Positions 15,557-23,692 of a stretch of DNA of 64,000 nucleotides are shown here, one piece after another. Location of the stretch: NCBI GenBank assembly GCA_963822485.1, contig CAWGHW010000031.1, forward strand, positions 496,001-560,000. Reading direction: 5' to 3'. Each line of letters begins with the position of its first letter. The first letter of the stretch is position 1. The position numbers and the translations under genes are program-made. The notes beneath the pieces were generated by a model. The model was not told the origin of the DNA, did not search any database, and saw only the letters and a program-made list of their open reading frames with translations. This DNA is from DASUBV01 sp963822485 (GTDB taxonomy: Bacteria; Actinomycetota; Actinomycetes; Streptosporangiales; Streptosporangiaceae).

Positions 15557-16807
15557 GGCGGCACGCCGTGGTCGACGTGCGCCGTCCCGGCCCCGTTCGC
15601 GGGGTCGGCCGGGGTCAGCTCGATCGCGGGCGAGGCCGGCCGGAAAGCGGGCCGCGACCCGGAAGCCGCCGCCGGGGCCCGGGCCGGCCTCCAGGGTCCC
15701 GCCCACCGAGGCGGCCCGTTCCCGCATGCCGATGAGCCCGTGGCCGGGGACCGGCCGCGCCGTGGCCATGAGGCCCCGGCCCGTGTCCGCGACCTCCACC
15801 CGCAGCCCGGCCTCGTCGTAGGCCAGGCCGACCGTGGCGGTGGCCGGGCCCGCGTGCCGGATCGCGTTGGTGAGCGACTCCTGGATGATCCGGTAGGCGG
15901 CGACGTCGACCTCCGAGGGCAGCGGCCGGGGCACTCCGGTGCGCCGCAGGCTGGTGGCCAGCCCGGCCTGGGAGGCGGTCGCGATCAGCGCGTCCACCTG
16001 GCCCAGCCCCGGCGCCGGCTGGGTCGGGTCGGCCTCGTCGGCCTGGCGCAGGACGTTGAGTATCGCGCGCAGCTCACGCAGGCCGTCCTTGCTGGCGGTC
16101 CTGATGATGCGCAGGGCCTCCCCGGCCGCCTCGGGCCGGTCCTTGAGCACGTGGCCGGCCACCCCCGCCTGCACGTTGATGGTGGCCATCGTGTGCGCCA
16201 CCACGTCGTGCAGTTCCCGCGCGATCCGCAGCCGCTCCTCGTCCACCCGGCGGCGGGCCTCGTCCTGCGCCCTGGCGCTGATCGAGGCGATGTAGGCGCG
16301 GCGGTTGCTGGCCGCCAGGCCGGCGAACAGCGCCGCGACGACCAGCGCGGGCACCAGGATGAAGCCGCCTCCGGTCGGCCCGAACGGGCTGCCGATGGCG
16401 GTGCAGCCCAGCAGCACCCCGAGCGTGATCGCGGCGGCGGCGATCGCCTGGCGCGCGCTGACCGCGGCCACCGCGGTGTACAGGGCCGCGGTGGGCAGCA
16501 GCAGCGCCGAGCCGTTTACGAAGCCGAGCAGGGTGAAGACGCAGACCAGGACACCGGAGGCGGCCAGCACCGGCACCGGATAGCGCCGCCGCCAGGCCAG
16601 CACCAGGCCGGCCGCCACGATCAGCAGGAACGCGGCATCGGGGGTGTGCGGCACCGGATGGCCGCTGACGACCTTGTCGCTGACCCGCGTCGGGTGCGCC
16701 TCGCCGTAGGCGCCGGCGACGATGACCGCGGTCAGGACCACGGCCAGGACCGTGTCACGGACCGGCGAATCGCGCCAGCGCGGCCAGGCGGCCCAGACCC
16801 TGCTCAC
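15553..16807 (-). CDS. NarL-type sensor histidine kinase, fused to its regulator in the printed frame
   Basis: A membrane sensor kinase: five or six N-terminal hydrophobic helices, the HisKA_3 phosphorylation motif (RIARELHDVVAHTMATI, His at about 205), and a HATPase domain (ADTGRGL, GHGLIGMRERA). As printed it runs into the response regulator through an odd Arg-rich linker. Dropping one base in the GGCCGGCC run at about 15635-15642 gives instead a natural tail (PASPAIELTPADPANGAG...) ending in TGA at 15553-15555, overlapping the regulator GTG as GTGA. The region 15553-16807 is 1255 nt, +1 modulo 3, which agrees. So the fusion is probably a one-base insertion. Start GTG 16807. Confidence 0.8.
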
Positions 16808-16963
16808 TCCCTCAGCGTAGGCAGCGCCGGCCGCGTCGTCGTCCTCTCGGCGGAGGCTGGCCGACTACTCCCGGCGGAGTACGAGTGACCCAGGGGCCCC
16901 TTGTTAATCATCTTGCTGGTAATTCAGTAGCCCGCGGCGCGGGGTGGCTGGGAGCCTGACGGT

Positions 16964-17707
16964 GTGGTCGATCGGTTGTTCGTCGAGCCCTGGCTGGCCG
17001 AGCTGTATGACCGGTGGAGTCCGGGGGAGCAGCGCGATGATTTCGCCTTCTACCTGCCGCTGGTGATGGCCGCGCCGCGCGTGCTGGATGTGGGCTGCGG
17101 CACCGGCGAGCTGCTGGGCATGGCCCGCCGGGCCGGGCACCGCGGGCGGCTGTGCGGGCTCGACCCGGCCGACGCGATGCTGGCCCAGGCCCGGCGGCGG
17201 GCGGACGCCGAGTGGGTGCTCGGCGACCTGGGCTCGGTTTCCTGGGCGCAGGAGTTCGACCTGGTCGTGATGAGCGGGCACGCCTTCCAGGTACTGCTCG
17301 GCGACGATGAGATCCGCTCGGCGCTGGCCGCGATCCGCCGGGCCCTGGTCCCCGGCGGCCGGTTCGCGTTCGAGACCCGCAACCCGCCCGCCCGCACCTG
17401 GGCGGGGTGGACGCCCGAGCATCCGGTCGAGGTGACCGGCCCGGCGGGCACGTTCCGCATGGAGCACCAGGTCGAGCTGCCCACCGGCGGAGAGTTCGTC
17501 TCGTTCACCACCACCTTCACCAGTCCGGGCTGGGACCGGCCCCAGACCAGCCGCAGCACGCTGCGCTTCCTGGACGCGGGTCCGCTGGCCGGGTTCCTGG
17601 CGGGCGCGGGGCTGGACATCACCGAGCAGTACGGCGACTGGGCCCGGCAGCCGCTGGCCGAGACCAGCCCGGAGATCATCACGATCGCGGCGCGCCCGCC
17701 CGGGTAG
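16964..17707 (+). CDS. Class I SAM-dependent methyltransferase
   Basis: A 247-residue Rossmann-fold methyltransferase. Motif I is VLDVGCGTGELL (about 40-51), the acidic loop is GLDPADAML, motif II EFDLVVMSGHAFQVL, and the post-II segment is ALVPGGRFAFETRNP. The C-terminal half is a beta-rich segment found in small-molecule methyltransferases, so the target is probably a metabolite rather than RNA or DNA. GTG 16964 is preceded by GGGAG. It stands alone between a divergent two-component operon and a convergent LysR gene; the 156-nt upstream spacer must hold its promoter but no clear operator is seen. Confidence 0.85.
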   Translation: MVDRLFVEPWLAELYDRWSPGEQRDDFAFYLPLVMAAPRVLDVGCGTGELLGMARRAGHRGRLCGLDPADAMLAQARRRADAEWVLGDLGSVSWAQEFDLVVMSGHAFQVLLGDDEIRSALAAIRRALVPGGRFAFETRNPPARTWAGWTPEHPVEVTGPAGTFRMEHQVELPTGGEFVSFTTTFTSPGWDRPQTSRSTLRFLDAGPLAGFLAGAGLDITEQYGDWARQPLAETSPEIITIAARPPG

Positions 17708-17717
17708 GCGTTCCGGG

Positions 17718-18713
17718 TCAGGGGGCCGGGCTGAGCTCTGACGTGCTGAGCCCTGACGGGCTGAGTTCTGACGGGCTGAGTTCTGGCGAGGTGAGGGCTG
17801 GCAGGCTGAGCTCTGGCGGGACGGCCGAGCGCAGCGCGGTGGTGATCGCGGCGACGGCCGGGTGACGGCCGGCCCCGCTCCGGTAGGCGATCTTGGTGCG
17901 CCGGCTCAGGCGCAGCCGGGTCAGCACGACGCCGGGCGGCAGATCGGCCAGGCCGAGTTGCGGCAGCAGGGCCACGCCCTGACCGGCGGCGACCAGCGTG
18001 AGCATGGTGCTGAAGTCGTCCACGCGATGCCGGGTGCGCGGCGTGAAGCCGGCCGCCTGGCAGGCCCGGACGGTCATCTGCTGGCACATCGTGCCCGGCG
18101 AGGCGGTGATCCACGGCCAGTCTCGCCACCGGCCGATCACCGCCGCGTCCGCCGCCTCGGGCCCGGCCGACGGGTCCTCGGGTGCGGGTGAGGCCAGGTA
18201 CATGGCCTCGGTGCACAGGGCCGCGGTGGCCAGGCCGGGCTCGGGCCCGGCGGCCGCGAAGTCGTACTCGTGGATCAGCGCCACCTCAAGGTCGCCGGCC
18301 CGCAGCGCGTCGGCCACGTCGGCCGGGTCGATCTCCGAGATCATCGGCTCCAGGCCCGGGTGCTGGCGGGCCAGCGCGATCAGCGCGGCCGGGATTATCG
18401 TGCGCCCGGCGCTGGGAAAGGTGCCGATGCGCAGCGGGCCGGCCAGGCCCTGGCGCGCGCTGGCCAGCTCGGCGGCGGCCCGCTCCAGCTGCTCCAGCAC
18501 CGTCTCGGCGTGCCGGACCAGGTTCCGGCCGGCCGGGGTGAGCACCACCCGCCGCCCGCTTCGCTCCAGCAGCGGCAGGCCGGCCTCCCGCTCCAGCGCG
18601 CTGAGCTGCTGCGAGACCGCCGACGGGGTGTAGGCCAGCGCCTCGGCTACGGCGGCGATCGTGCCCCGGTGGGCCAGTTCGCGCAGCAGGCGCAGGCGGC
18701 GCACGTCAAGCAT
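17718..18713 (-). CDS. LysR family transcriptional regulator
   Basis: A 331-residue LysR regulator: winged helix-turn-helix at residues 1-60 (VRRLRLLRELAHRGTIAAVAEAL, SAVSQQLSALEREAG) and a type 2 periplasmic-binding effector domain (RIGTFPSAGRTIIPAAL, VVLTRLRL). Divergent from the DapA-like gene, its probable target. The final 30 residues are an unusual Ser/Pro/Glu/Leu repeat (SPELSPSELSPSGLS) encoded by a six-copy 15-bp array; such a tail is not part of the LysR fold. A LysR protein is usually about 300 residues. Confidence 0.9.
   Translation of the reverse strand: MLDVRRLRLLRELAHRGTIAAVAEALAYTPSAVSQQLSALEREAGLPLLERSGRRVVLTPAGRNLVRHAETVLEQLERAAAELASARQGLAGPLRIGTFPSAGRTIIPAALIALARQHPGLEPMISEIDPADVADALRAGDLEVALIHEYDFAAAGPEPGLATAALCTEAMYLASPAPEDPSAGPEAADAAVIGRWRDWPWITASPGTMCQQMTVRACQAAGFTPRTRHRVDDFSTMLTLVAAGQGVALLPQLGLADLPPGVVLTRLRLSRRTKIAYRSGAGRHPAVAAITTALRSAVPPELSLPALTSPELSPSELSPSGLSTSELSPAP
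17731..17820. repeat. 15-bp tandem repeat, 6 copies, in LysR C-terminal tail
   Basis: Six consecutive 15-bp units from CTGAGCTCTGACGTG (17731-17745) to CTGAGCTCTGGCGGG (17806-17820), differing at a few positions each. They encode the repeated pentapeptide tail of the LysR regulator. Exact phasing over 90 bp shows growth by tandem duplication. Confidence 0.9.
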
Positions 18714-18732
18714 TAGCTCAGCTTACGTTTTA

Positions 18733-18759
18733 GTGCAGGAACGCGAACTAGACCTGCAC
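18733..18759. promoter_or_regulatory. Inverted repeat in LysR/DapA-like divergent promoter
   Basis: GTGCAGG (18733-18739) is mirrored perfectly by CCTGCAC (18753-18759) with 13 nt between. It lies 20 nt upstream of the LysR start and 26 nt upstream of the DapA-like start, the expected place for a LysR binding site. Confidence 0.5.
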
Positions 18760-18784
18760 GATACGGCCGGGTCAGGCTGGCCGC

Positions 18785-19764
18785 ATGGCTCACACAAGCT
18801 CCCCGCACGCAAACTCCCGGCAGGCAAGCTCCCTGCACGGCATCTTCGTCCCGCTGATCACCCCGTTCGACGCCGGCGGCCAGGTCGCCACCGGCGCGCT
18901 CGAAGACCTGGCCCGCGACGTGCTGGACGCGGGCGCGACCGGAGTCGTCGCGCTCGGCACCACGGCCGAGGCCGGCACCCTGGACGAGGCCGAGAAGCGC
19001 GCGGTGATCGAGGTGTGCGCCGGGGTCTGCGCGGTCCCGCGATGCGCACGCTGATCGTGGGGGCCGGGTCCAGCGACACCCGGGCCAGCGCGGCCGCGCT
19101 GGCCGCCCTGGCCCAGTGGCCGCAGATCAGCGCCGCTCTGGTGCCGGTGCCCTACTACACCCGGCCCGGCGAGGCCGGCGTGCTGGCCCACTTCACCCGG
19201 CTGGCCGCGCACAGCCCGGTGCCGCTGGTCGTGTACCACATCCCGTACCGCACGGCTCAGCCCCTCAGTGCCGCCGCGCTGCGCGAGCTGGGCCGGCTGC
19301 CGAACGTGGCCGGGATCAAGCTCGCCACCGGCGGGGTCGACGGCGAGGCGGTGGACCTGCTGGGCGACTGCCCGCCCGGCTTCGCCGTGCTGGCCGGGGA
19401 CGACCTGTACCTCTCGCCGCTGCTGGCGCTCGGCGCGCCCGGCGGCATCCTGGCCTCGGCCCACCTGGCCACCCGGCACTTCACCGCGCTGGCCGCGGCC
19501 TGGTCGCAGGGCGACGCGGAAACCGCCCGCCCCCTGGGGCACGCCCTGGCCCGGCTCTCCGCCGCCGCCTTCGCCGAGCCCAACCCGACCGTGATCAAGG
19601 GTGCCCTGCACGCCCAGGGCCGGATCCCCACGCCCGACGTGCGCCTCCCCCTGCTGCCCGCCTGGCCCGACTCCGTGCACGCGGTGCTCGGGCGGCTGGC
19701 CGACCTCGGCGGGGACATCGAGCCCGGCGGCCGCCGCCTGGACCCGGTGAGTAGCCCGGTCTAA
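18785..19764 (+). pseudogene. DapA/NanA family lyase, frame broken near 19035
   Basis: A class I aldolase of the dihydrodipicolinate synthase/N-acetylneuraminate lyase family. The first part (GIFVPLITPFDAGGQV, GVVALGTTAEAGTLDEAEK) reads from ATG 18785 and stops at about 19054. The second part is in another frame: the catalytic Tyr in VVYHIPYRTAQP and the Schiff-base Lys in GIKLATGG. The whole span is 980 nt (+2 or -1 modulo 3), so one small indel at about 19020-19055 separates the halves; otherwise length and motifs are normal. Divergent LysR suggests a catabolic lyase, not lysine biosynthesis. The N-terminus carries a 15-bp, three-copy repeat. Confidence 0.8.
18796..18840. repeat. 15-bp tandem repeat, 3 copies, at DapA-like N-terminus
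   Basis: AAGCTCCCCGCACGC, AAACTCCCGGCAGGC and AAGCTCCCTGCACGG at 18796-18840 encode a Ser/His/Ala-rich N-terminal extension in frame, directly before the family's conserved GIFVPLITPF. Confidence 0.85.
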
Positions 19765-19822
19765 GCGAAAACCCGTTGCGGCCGGCGCCCTGGTCGCCCT
19801 TACCATGCCCCTCAATTAGCAC

Positions 19823-19861
19823 CCCGCTGATTAGTCCCGCTGATTAGTCCCGCTGAATATC
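19823..19861. repeat. 13-bp tandem repeat upstream of MFS gene
   Basis: CCCGCTGATTAGT at 19823-19835 and 19836-19848, then CCCGCTGAATATC at 19849-19861. It is intergenic, just before a small upstream ORF. It may be promoter DNA or a regulator site, or simply another tandem duplication. Confidence 0.75.
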
Positions 19862-19873
19862 CAGGGAGCGGAA

Positions 19874-19987
19874 ATGCGTGCAGCGCTCATGTCCATCGAG
19901 AAGTCCTATGTGACCTATCCGGAGGGCATGACCTATGCTGCGCAGGCTGCGCACCGCGCTATCCCTGAGGTACCTGAACGCCACTGA
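19874..19987 (+). CDS. Possible 37-residue leader peptide overlapping MFS start
   Basis: ATG 19874, three nt after GGGAGCGG, opens a 37-codon frame (begins MRAALMSIEKSYVTYPEG, ends VPERH) that runs past the MFS start codon at 19935 and stops at 19987. The overlap, in a different frame, would couple or attenuate translation of the transporter, as upstream ORFs do for some resistance pumps. No homology is recognised, and it could be chance. Confidence 0.3.
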   Translation: MRAALMSIEKSYVTYPEGMTYAAQAAHRAIPEVPERH

Positions 19988-21224
19988 CCCCACTCATTCT
20001 CGAAGGACTCGCGACGCCGACCGACCCGGCGTAGCGGTCACGTTCCTGCGCTGGACCGGCCTGCGGGCCGCGTGCCATCGCGGATTCGTGCTGGCCTCCG
20101 GCCTGTACTTCGTCGTCCACGACCACCTGACCGCTGCTCAGCTGCTCCTGCTCGGCACCGTCATGAGCCTGACGCTGGTGCTGTCGGACATCCCGGCCGG
20201 GGTCTGGTCCGACGCGTTCAGCCGCAAGTGGCCCCTGGTCATCGGGCACGGATTCCTCGCCGCCGGAATGATCATGACCGGGCTCGTGACCGCCTTTCCC
20301 CTGGTCATCGTCACCCAGGTGCTCTGGGCGCTCGGCTGGGCCTGTTCCATCGGGGCCGACGTCGCCTGGCTCACCGACGAGCTGTACCAGCCCGGCCGCA
20401 TCGACCGGGTGCTGGCCGCGCGGGCCCGGCGGGACCTGGCTGGCGGCGCGGTCGGCATGATCGGCTTCGGCGTGCTGGCCTGGGCCGCCGGCCTCGCGAC
20501 CGCCATCGTCGCCTCCGGCGCCGCCATGGCTCTGGTCGGGCTGTTCGTCGCCGTCCGGTTCCCCGAGGACAACTTCGTCCGCGCGTCCGGGCGGCCCTGG
20601 ACCGCGTCGCTGGGCGTATTCAGGCGCGGCCTGAGCCTGGCCCGGCGTGATCGCGAGATCTGGCTGGTCTTCGCCGCCACGATGATCATCAACGCGGCGA
20701 GCATGACCACCCGGCTGTTTCCGCTCCAGCTGATCGACCTGGGGTTTCCCAGCGATCCAGTGCTCTGGTACACCGGGCTCAGCATCCTGGCCTCGGTCGT
20801 GGGCATGGCCGCCCTGCGGCTGGTCGAGGCGCGCATCGACGGCGTCGGGGTGGCCCGGCGCGCCTACGCGCTCGCCTGCTTGGTCGGGGTCATCGGCCTG
20901 ATCCTGCTGGCCTGCGCGCCCAGTGCGCTCGTCGGCTCGGTCGGCGTGCTGCTGGCCAGCGGGATCGCCTACAACGTGACCCGCGCGGTCAGCGAGATCT
21001 GGGTGAACCGGCGGACCACCAGCGATGTCCGCGCCACCCTGCACTCGTTCTTGTCCCAGGCCGAATCGGTCGGGGAGATCATCGGCGGCATCGCCCTGGC
21101 CCTGGTGGCCCGCGCCGCCGGCGCTTCCGCCACGCTCATCACCGCGGCCGCGCTTGTCGCGCTGACCTGCCTGCTGGTCGCCTGCTCGCGTACCGACGGC
21201 CCGGCTCCGTCGGCTCGAGAGTGA
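19935..21224 (+). CDS. MFS transporter
   Basis: A 429-residue major facilitator with about 12 hydrophobic helices. The loop 2-3 signature appears as GVWSDAFSRKWPLVIGHG, and the second half has its own helix set. The start ATG 19935 has GGAGGG at 19921-19926, eight nt away. No linked regulator or enzyme shows the substrate; a drug or metabolite exporter is likely. It follows a short spacer with a 13-bp repeat and a possible leader ORF, and converges on a small Cys-rich gene 16 nt downstream. Confidence 0.85.
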   Translation: MLRRLRTALSLRYLNATDPTHSRRTRDADRPGVAVTFLRWTGLRAACHRGFVLASGLYFVVHDHLTAAQLLLLGTVMSLTLVLSDIPAGVWSDAFSRKWPLVIGHGFLAAGMIMTGLVTAFPLVIVTQVLWALGWACSIGADVAWLTDELYQPGRIDRVLAARARRDLAGGAVGMIGFGVLAWAAGLATAIVASGAAMALVGLFVAVRFPEDNFVRASGRPWTASLGVFRRGLSLARRDREIWLVFAATMIINAASMTTRLFPLQLIDLGFPSDPVLWYTGLSILASVVGMAALRLVEARIDGVGVARRAYALACLVGVIGLILLACAPSALVGSVGVLLASGIAYNVTRAVSEIWVNRRTTSDVRATLHSFLSQAESVGEIIGGIALALVARAAGASATLITAAALVALTCLLVACSRTDGPAPSARE

Positions 21225-21240
21225 GCCAGGTGCTCCCTGG

Positions 21241-21543
21241 CTACACGGTGACCGGGATGCTGCCGAACGCGAGCCCGCTCCGGGACCACGCCGGGGCGAC
21301 GCGGCCAGGGTCAGGCAAGTCGATGGCGAGCACCGTCACTTCTCCCTTCAGGCCCTGATCGCGGGCCCAGGTGGTCAGGGCCTGGACCGTGCCGCCAAGG
21401 TGCTGCGCGCACAACTCCGTGCGCGTGCGTATCCAGCGGCGGCCCGCGACGGCTTCGAGACGGGCCTGGAAACAGGGCGCTCGGTCGCAGGCCTGGCCGG
21501 CCTGGCACAACGGAGCGGGATAAGCGGGCAGTAGTTCGGTCAT
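21241..21543 (-). CDS. Small cysteine-containing protein of unknown function
   Basis: A 100-residue soluble protein from ATG 21543 behind GGAG; the longer ORF from 21738 has no such site. Early cysteines in PLCQAGQACDRAPC and a later ELCAQH could bind a metal such as zinc. The middle contains an amphipathic helix (GTVQALTTWARDQGL). I do not recognise a family. It sits between a transporter and a sensor kinase and shares no evident operon. Confidence 0.6.
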   Translation of the reverse strand: MTELLPAYPAPLCQAGQACDRAPCFQARLEAVAGRRWIRTRTELCAQHLGGTVQALTTWARDQGLKGEVTVLAIDLPDPGRVAPAWSRSGLAFGSIPVTV

Positions 21544-21641
21544 GACAACTCCAGGATGAGCCGGTGAGGTGGTGAGCGGATCGCGCGCCAGGCTCCCGCA
21601 TCGCCTGTGGCAAAGGGTGTGACACGGCCGCTGGCCTGCGA

Positions 21642-21653
21642 TGACACGTGTCA
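21642..21653. promoter_or_regulatory. 12-bp palindrome upstream of small Cys gene
   Basis: TGACACGTGTCA is a perfect palindrome about 100 nt upstream of the small gene and 57 nt before the kinase stop. A related TGTGACAC lies at about 21618. It may be an operator; no regulator can be assigned. Confidence 0.35.
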
Positions 21654-21709
21654 CGTCACCGGCTCGGTGGCACGACTGCTCACCGGGATGGCCCGATCGC
21701 CGGAATCTC

Positions 21710-22965
21710 CTACGCTCCGGCGTTCCACCCCGAGGCATCGGCCTGAGCCAGTCCGGCCCGGGGGCCGGCTGAGGGGATGGTGACCGTAACGGTCAGGCCG
21801 CCGTCCTCGCGGGGGCGGGCGGTGACGTTGCCGCCGTGGATCGCGGCGATGGAGGCGACGATGGCCAGGCCGAGCCCGGAGCCGTCATGGGAGGTGCGGT
21901 CACTGAGCCGCTGGAACGGCTGGAAGATGCGGCCGGCGTCGGCCGGGCTGATGACCGGACCGGTGTTGGCCACGGTCAGCTGGCTGCTGCCGGCGGTGGT
22001 GCCGGTGCTGATCCAGATGTCACCGGCGGCGTGGTTGTAGCGGGCCGCGTTGTCGACCAGGTTCGCGATGAGGCGTTCGGCCAGTACCGGGTCGCCGGAT
22101 ATGACGGCCGGCTCCAGCGTGGCGTGCGCCCGCCGGTCGCCCAGGCCGGCGGTGTCGAGGACGTCTTCGGCGGCCGTGGCCAGGTCGACTTGCTCGTGCA
22201 CGGTGAGCCCGCGCTCGTTGCGCGCGAGGATGAGCAGCGCGCTGATGAGGTGCTCGGCGTGATCCACGGCGGCGCGGATGTCGGCCGCCATGGCGCGCAT
22301 GTCACCGGGCGTGCTGGCGGGGTTGCCCAGCACGACGTCGACCGTCGCGCCCATGACAGCGAGCGGGGTGCGCAGTTCATGGGAGGCGTTGGCGATGAAC
22401 CGCTGCTGGCTCTCGAACGCGGCCTGGAGCCGGCCGAGCATCTCGTCGAAGGTCTCGGCCAGTTCGCGGAGCTCGTCGCGGGGACCGGCCGGCGCGATCC
22501 GAGCCGACAGGTTGTGCTCGGAGGCGGCGCGCGCGGCGGCGGTGACCTGGTGCACCGGGCGCAGCGCCCTGCCGGAGAGGATCCAGCCGAGGATCGCGGC
22601 GAGGGCGATGACCACGGCCAGGGTGATCAGCGAGTACCGCAGCAGATGCGACAGGGTGAGGTCACGCTGCTGCTCGGCGCCCAGATGCTGGAGGTATGAG
22701 TTGCACTTGGCAATGAACCGCTTGCTGGGATGGGTGCGCAGCTTGGCGAGTTTGCACTGCGCCAGGACGCTGGACACAACGCTGCCGCCGGAAGACCTGG
22801 TGTCATTCCCATGGCCCTGCACCGGCGCGCCGAGCTGCGCCACCAGGGTGTAGCTGACCGCCACGACGATCGCCCCGCACAGCGCGAACAGGCCGGTATA
22901 CAGCAGGGTCAGCCGGGTCCGGAGGGTCGCGGCTGGGTCCGGAGGGTCGGGCGCCGGCGGGTCAC
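21710..22965 (-). CDS. OmpR-type sensor histidine kinase, N-terminus broken by 20-bp duplication
   Basis: An HAMP-HisKA-HATPase sensor: second membrane helix (LITLAVVIALAAILGWILSG), HAMP, phospho-His in FIANASHELRTPLAVM, N-box NLVDNAARYN, and G-box DGSGLGLAIV. The natural start is GTG 22965, overlapping the regulator stop as GTGA, but that frame is lost after about 10 codons. GGGTCCGGAGGGT is present twice (22915-22927 and 22935-22947); removing one 20-nt unit joins the start to the first membrane helix (LTLLYTGLFALCGAIVVAV) and gives 411 residues. As printed, an internal start near 22864 would lack that helix. Partner of the regulator encoded just upstream. Confidence 0.85.
22915..22947. repeat. 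20-bp-spaced duplication at kinase N-terminus
   Basis: Two 13-nt copies of GGGTCCGGAGGGT separated by seven nt. The 1256-nt kinase region minus 20 is exactly 412 codons. Confidence 0.85.
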
Positions 22966-23606
22966 ATCCGGTACCCCTTGCCCACCACGGTTTCGATGAG
23001 CGGCGGGTCGCCGAGTTTGCGCCGCAGCCGGGCCATCGTCACCGAGACGATGTTGCTGAACGGGTCGGCGTAGGCGTCCCATACGTGCTCCAGCAGTTCC
23101 TCCGCGCTGACCAGGGCGCCATCGGCGGCCAGCAGCGTCTCCAGGATGCCGAACTCCTTGCGGGTCAGCGACAGCGGGCGGCCGCCGCGGCTGGCGCGGT
23201 GCCGGGCCAGGTCCACGGCCAGGTCCCCGCGGCGCAGTACCGGCGGCACGGACGGCGCGCGGCGCGACAGCGCCCGCACGCGGGCGACGAGCTCGGCGAA
23301 CGCGAACGGCTTGGGCAGGTAGTCATCCGCGCCCAGTTCCAGCCCGTCGACCCGGTCCTCGACGGCGGCGGCGGCGGTGAGCATGAGGATCCGCGGGCCG
23401 GAGCCGGCCACCGCCCCGCATACCCGGTCACCGTGCACGACCGGCAGGTCGCGGTCGAGCACGATCACGTCATAGGCCGTGTGCGCGACGGCCTCCAGTG
23501 CCGCCGCGCCGTCGTGCACGGCGTCGGCGGCCATCCCGGCCTGACGCAGCCCCTGGGTGATCCGCCCGGCCAGCGTCACATGGTCCTCGGCCACCAGCAC
23601 CCGCAT
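22962..23606 (-). CDS. OmpR family response regulator
   Basis: A 214-residue regulator: receiver domain (MRVLVAEDHVTLAGR; acceptor Asp in DVIVLDRDLP; Lys in DDYLPKPF) and an OmpR/PhoB winged helix (SLTRKEFGILETLL, NIVSVTMARLRRKLG, GKGYRM). ATG 23606 matches the family start; the ORF reaching 23720 crosses the promoter. GAGGGG abuts the ATG, so translation may be near-leaderless. Divergent from the efflux operon it probably activates. Confidence 0.9.
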   Translation of the reverse strand: MRVLVAEDHVTLAGRITQGLRQAGMAADAVHDGAAALEAVAHTAYDVIVLDRDLPVVHGDRVCGAVAGSGPRILMLTAAAAVEDRVDGLELGADDYLPKPFAFAELVARVRALSRRAPSVPPVLRRGDLAVDLARHRASRGGRPLSLTRKEFGILETLLAADGALVSAEELLEHVWDAYADPFSNIVSVTMARLRRKLGDPPLIETVVGKGYRM

Positions 23607-23632
23607 CCCCTCAGTATGGGCAGGCCGGCATG

Positions 23633-23649
23633 ACATCGGTACAACATCG
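23633..23649. promoter_or_regulatory. 11-bp-spaced direct repeat, likely OmpR-type site
   Basis: ACATCG occurs at 23633-23638 and 23644-23649, exactly 11 bp apart, in the 86-bp spacer between the regulator and the efflux operon. One-helical-turn direct repeats are the usual binding form for OmpR-family dimers. Confidence 0.45.
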
Positions 23650-23692
23650 CATGTAGCGCTGCTGTCATCCGCCCGGGCGTAGAACTGCCGGC

